Source: CAUZRD01 sp963582255 (GTDB taxonomy: Bacteria; Pseudomonadota; Alphaproteobacteria; Rhizobiales; TMED25). From it: a stretch of DNA of 9,227 nt. The position numbers and the translations under genes are program-made. Positions within the stretch are counted from its first letter, which is position 1. The number at the start of each line of letters is the position of its first letter. A model generated the notes under the pieces. It was not told the DNA's origin, made no database searches, and saw nothing but the letters and a program-made list of their open reading frames with translations. Positions 7,396 through 9,227 of this stretch are shown in pieces. The stretch lies in NCBI GenBank assembly GCA_963582255.1, contig CAUZRD010000080.1, positions 1-9,227 of the forward strand, read 5' to 3'.

Positions 7396-7425
7396 GGTAC
7401 AGGTTTAATCGTTAAATTAAGTACC
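7396..7425. promoter_or_regulatory. Nested dyad, candidate operator upstream of the dioxygenase gene
   Basis: Two concentric inverted repeats share one centre near 7410. The outer arms are GGTAC (7396-7400) and GTACC (7421-7425); the inner arms are TTTAA (7404-7408) and TTAAA (7412-7416) around TCG. The left gap is 3 bases and the right gap 4. TTTAAT at 7404-7409 is also a five-of-six -10 match. Such a structure 50-80 bases before the gene suits a dimeric repressor or activator site. No regulator gene lies in the window, so the binding protein is unknown. Confidence 0.4.
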
Positions 7426-7438
7426 ATATTTCACTGGC

Positions 7439-7463
7439 TTCATCCCAAAGCCGGTGGGATGAA
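7439..7463 (+). promoter_or_regulatory. Perfect 9-bp hairpin just upstream of the dioxygenase ribosome site
   Basis: TTCATCCCA (7439-7447) and TGGGATGAA (7455-7463) are exact reverse complements separated by the 7-base loop AAGCCGG. The stem ends 3 bases before the AGGAG ribosome site (7467-7471) and buries an alternative in-frame ATG (7459-7461) in its 3' arm. In RNA it could tune translation or protect the 5' end; in DNA it could be an operator. No T-run follows, and the next element is a ribosome site, so it is not read as a terminator. Confidence 0.55.
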
Positions 7464-7476
7464 AATAGGAGCAACT

Positions 7477-8415
7477 ATGTCAGCAACATCACAATGCACA
7501 ACAGAAGAATCTTTTTCCGTCATTCCCCTAAGCGACGAGATTGGTGCTGAGATTGTTGGGCTTGATCTATCCCTTCAACTAGATGACGTTACTTTTTCTA
7601 AGATAGCTGATACGTTTTTCAAACACTCGGTTATTGTATTCCGCGGGCAGAATATCACCGAAGAGCAGCAAATTGCCTTCAGCCGACGCTTTGGCGAGCT
7701 TGAAATTCACGTGCTCAAGCAATTCTTACACCCAGAATATCCTGAAATCCTTCGCATTTCGAACGTTGTCGAAAATAGACAGAACATAGGTATCGTAGAT
7801 GCAGGCCGGTACTGGCATTCAGACCTCTGCTACCGACCAATACCCAGCATGGGATCACTGCTCTATGCAGTTGAAGTCCCGCACGACAACGACGGACATG
7901 CTCTGGGCGATACGCTTTTTGCCAACGTTGCATCAGCGTATGATGCCCTGCCTAATGACTTGAAAAATCGTGCAATAGGACAAAAGGCGCTTCACAGCCT
8001 AGAGCATACTTTCAACCGCGACCGCACTGACGTCGACGTCAGAACCCAACAGAAGAAAACTCAAGCAGAAGGACCTCTCAACCGCACGACCGTAAGTACG
8101 GAACAAAAGAAGTTAGCCGAGGCCATTCACCCGGTAGTCAGAACCCACCCAGTCACCGGACGTAAGTGCCTATATGTGAACGATTCAACGACCGTGAACA
8201 TATTAGATTTACCCACCGATATTGGCGATCAATTGCTCGATGAGCTGCGTGCCTGCTGCATCCGTGAATCTCACGTTTATCGTCATAAATGGCAAGTTGG
8301 CGATCTTATAATGTGGGATAATTGCTCATCGCAACACCAGGCTATTTCTGACTACGAGTTACCTCAACGCCGTCTAATGCACAGAACTACAATAACTGGG
8401 ACCGTCCCATTTTAA
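7477..8415 (+). CDS. TauD/TfdA-family Fe(II)/2-oxoglutarate-dependent dioxygenase
   Basis: This 312-residue cytoplasmic protein belongs to the TauD/TfdA family, which uses O2 and 2-oxoglutarate to hydroxylate a substrate, often next to sulfur, oxygen or another leaving group. Counting from ATG 7477, the iron ligands are H114 and D116 (YWHSD) and H287 (SSQHQA); R303 in RRLMHR matches the 2-oxoglutarate carboxylate-binding Arg, 16 residues after the distal His. The N-terminal GAEIVGLDLS and FRGQNIT segments, and GDTLFANVASAYDALP in the core, are typical of the family. ATG 7477 is preferred over ATG 7459 because AGGAG lies 5 bases upstream of it, while the upstream ATG sits inside a hairpin with no spaced ribosome site. 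Length is normal. The natural substrate (taurine, alkyl sulfate, phenoxy acid or something else) cannot be decided. It converges on the Ldh_2 gene with 84 bases between. Confidence 0.92.
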   Translation: MSATSQCTTEESFSVIPLSDEIGAEIVGLDLSLQLDDVTFSKIADTFFKHSVIVFRGQNITEEQQIAFSRRFGELEIHVLKQFLHPEYPEILRISNVVENRQNIGIVDAGRYWHSDLCYRPIPSMGSLLYAVEVPHDNDGHALGDTLFANVASAYDALPNDLKNRAIGQKALHSLEHTFNRDRTDVDVRTQQKKTQAEGPLNRTTVSTEQKKLAEAIHPVVRTHPVTGRKCLYVNDSTTVNILDLPTDIGDQLLDELRACCIRESHVYRHKWQVGDLIMWDNCSSQHQAISDYELPQRRLMHRTTITGTVPF

Positions 8416-8421
8416 TGCGAT

Positions 8422-8467
8422 AGTTCTTAGACGAACTCCTAGCATTCCTGAAACAGGATTCCGTTTC
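8422..8467. other. Weak convergent-gene hairpins, possible termination region
   Basis: Between the stops of the dioxygenase and the Ldh_2 gene are two small inverted repeats: AGTTC (8422-8426) with GAACT (8433-8437), loop 6; and GAAAC (8450-8454) with GTTTC (8463-8467), loop 8. Neither is GC-rich or followed by a T-run, so an intrinsic terminator is not established. Confidence 0.2.
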
Positions 8468-8499
8468 TCAGCGTTGACACCGTAAGCCTATCAATCTTG

Positions 8500-9227
8500 T
8501 TATAGCGCCACGAGCCGGTCATAGACAGCACGCTCGATGCTCATGCCCTCACGCCTCCCGCGTTCACGCTCCCGAAAGCTACGCTCGGATGGTATGCGTA
8601 TTTCCTCAACACCGGGTTGGCGCGGAGTTGCCTTTATGCGATCGATCAACTTCGAAATGTGTTGCCTATACTGACTAGATGGCAGCAGTAGATCGGGAGA
8701 GAACGCGATAAAGAGAAAACCAAAATCCTGGACTTTGCTCCTCGGAAGGGCGGCGCCTGCCAATAGTCCCAAAGATTGCACAATTAATGACAAGCCAAAC
8801 CCCTTGTAGCCGCCGAAAGGTAGAATCGTTCCAAGTAAGGCCGCTGCAGCATCATCCGTTGGTCCTCCCTGGTCATTCAACGCAACTCCTTCTGGGAGCT
8901 TACTCCCCAAGCGTGCGGCCAATACAATCTCACTTCTGGCGATTGCCGATGTACCCATATCGAGGATTAATGGATCAGGATCACGGGGTAACCCGAAGGC
9001 GATTGGGTTGGTTCCCAGCTCGGAGACTTTACCACCCAGCGCTGCCACATAAGGCTCACTGCACGCAGTATGAATGCATACGAAACCCGCACGTGATATC
9101 ATCTCCACATAGCGTGCGCTGCGTCCGCTGAAAAAGCTATTATGGACGCCAACCAAGGCAAAGCCACTACAGCGCGCCTTCTCGATTGTAATATCGACAG
9201 CTTGATTCAACGCATAGAGACCAACAT
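8500..9227 (-). CDS. Malate/L-lactate dehydrogenase-family (Ldh_2) oxidoreductase, N-terminus off the window
   Basis: This gene enters from the right edge; about 242 codons are present, and roughly 100 N-terminal residues are missing judging by the usual 335-360 length. The family reduces 2-oxo acids with NAD(P)H and includes ureidoglycolate, sulfolactate and 2,3-diketogulonate enzymes. Upstream of the internal TTG at 9210 the frame stays open and reads VGLYA, which continues the family's helix before AVDITIEKA, so the gene does not start in the window. Recognisable blocks are GTNPIAFGLP, LDMGTSAIARSEI, LPEGVALNDQG and PFGGYKGFGLSLIVQSL. The family block usually written NSxHFG reads NSFFSG, so its His is replaced by Phe. 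The conserved N-terminal SHG catalytic region is not visible. The C-terminal tail is rich in Arg and Glu. The substrate is unknown; activity is plausible but the missing His makes the classical mechanism uncertain. Confidence 0.87.
   Translation of the reverse strand, partial: VGLYALNQAVDITIEKARCSGFALVGVHNSFFSGRSARYVEMISRAGFVCIHTACSEPYVAALGGKVSELGTNPIAFGLPRDPDPLILDMGTSAIARSEIVLAARLGSKLPEGVALNDQGGPTDDAAAALLGTILPFGGYKGFGLSLIVQSLGLLAGAALPRSKVQDFGFLFIAFSPDLLLPSSQYRQHISKLIDRIKATPRQPGVEEIRIPSERSFRERERGRREGMSIERAVYDRLVAL

Noticed and set aside
7459..7476. Upstream ATG of the dioxygenase (six extra residues)
   Set aside because: It lies inside the 9-bp hairpin and lacks a properly spaced ribosome site, while AGGAG precedes ATG 7477 by 5 bases.
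1659..8415. Phosphonate antibiotic cluster of the FR-900098 type (PEP mutase, HMGL-like synthase, TauD dioxygenase, exporter)
   Set aside because: The family combination is suggestive, but the PEP mutase signature EDKxxxxxNS is absent and the lyase motif KRCGH is present; no phosphonopyruvate decarboxylase or other phosphonate-tailoring gene is seen.
9208..9210. TTG at 9210 as the true start of the Ldh_2 gene
   Set aside because: The frame is open upstream to the window edge and reads as conserved family sequence (VGLYA), so this is an internal Leu codon.

Overview
The window carries eight protein-coding genes: three on the plus strand side of a mixed array (plus a fourth dioxygenase gene), and four on the minus strand, two of which run off the window edges. 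No rRNA, tRNA, CRISPR array, transposase or phage gene was seen. Base composition is near balanced, and the protein families (ArnT/PMT-like glycosyltransferase, MFS_3 exporter, TauD dioxygenase, carboxymuconolactone decarboxylase-like protein, Ldh_2 dehydrogenase, isocitrate lyase/PEP mutase-like lyase) suggest a free-living Pseudomonadota, perhaps an environmental alphaproteobacterium. That placement is inference from gene content only.

Layout. Positions 1-1387 (minus) hold most of a GT39/ArnT-like membrane glycosyltransferase whose C-terminus lies off the left edge. A 271-base divergent intergenic region with a good extended -10 promoter separates it from a DRE-TIM (homocitrate/isopropylmalate synthase-like) gene at 1659-2900 (plus). 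Converging on that is an MFS exporter at 3009-4223 (minus). A 379-base AT-rich gap follows, then a small carboxymuconolactone decarboxylase-like gene at 4603-5169 (plus). This converges, with only 11 bases between stops, on an isocitrate lyase/PEP mutase-superfamily lyase at 5181-6074 (minus). Divergent from the lyase is a D-2-hydroxyacid dehydrogenase at 6218-7309 (plus), then a TauD-type Fe(II)/2-oxoglutarate dioxygenase at 7477-8415 (plus). A malate/L-lactate dehydrogenase-family (Ldh_2) gene at 8500-9227 (minus) enters from the right edge.

How the genes may work together (inference). From 1659 to the right end the window reads as an accessory carboxylic-acid metabolism island: one enzyme of a family that condenses acyl-CoA with 2-oxo acids, one that cleaves or forms C-C bonds in 2-hydroxy/2-methyl dicarboxylates, two unrelated 2-hydroxyacid/2-oxoacid oxidoreductases, one oxygenase that could open up an unactivated or heteroatom-substituted substrate, and an exporter. 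The genes are in alternating orientation, so this is not one operon; each gene or divergent pair would have its own control. The substrate cannot be read from the sequence. Three of the enzymes (lyase, Ldh_2 protein, decarboxylase-like protein) differ from their family consensus at motif residues, so textbook reactions should not be assigned.

The most unusual non-coding structure lies in front of the dioxygenase gene: a nested dyad at 7396-7425 and, 13 bases before its preferred start codon, a perfect 9-bp hairpin at 7439-7463.
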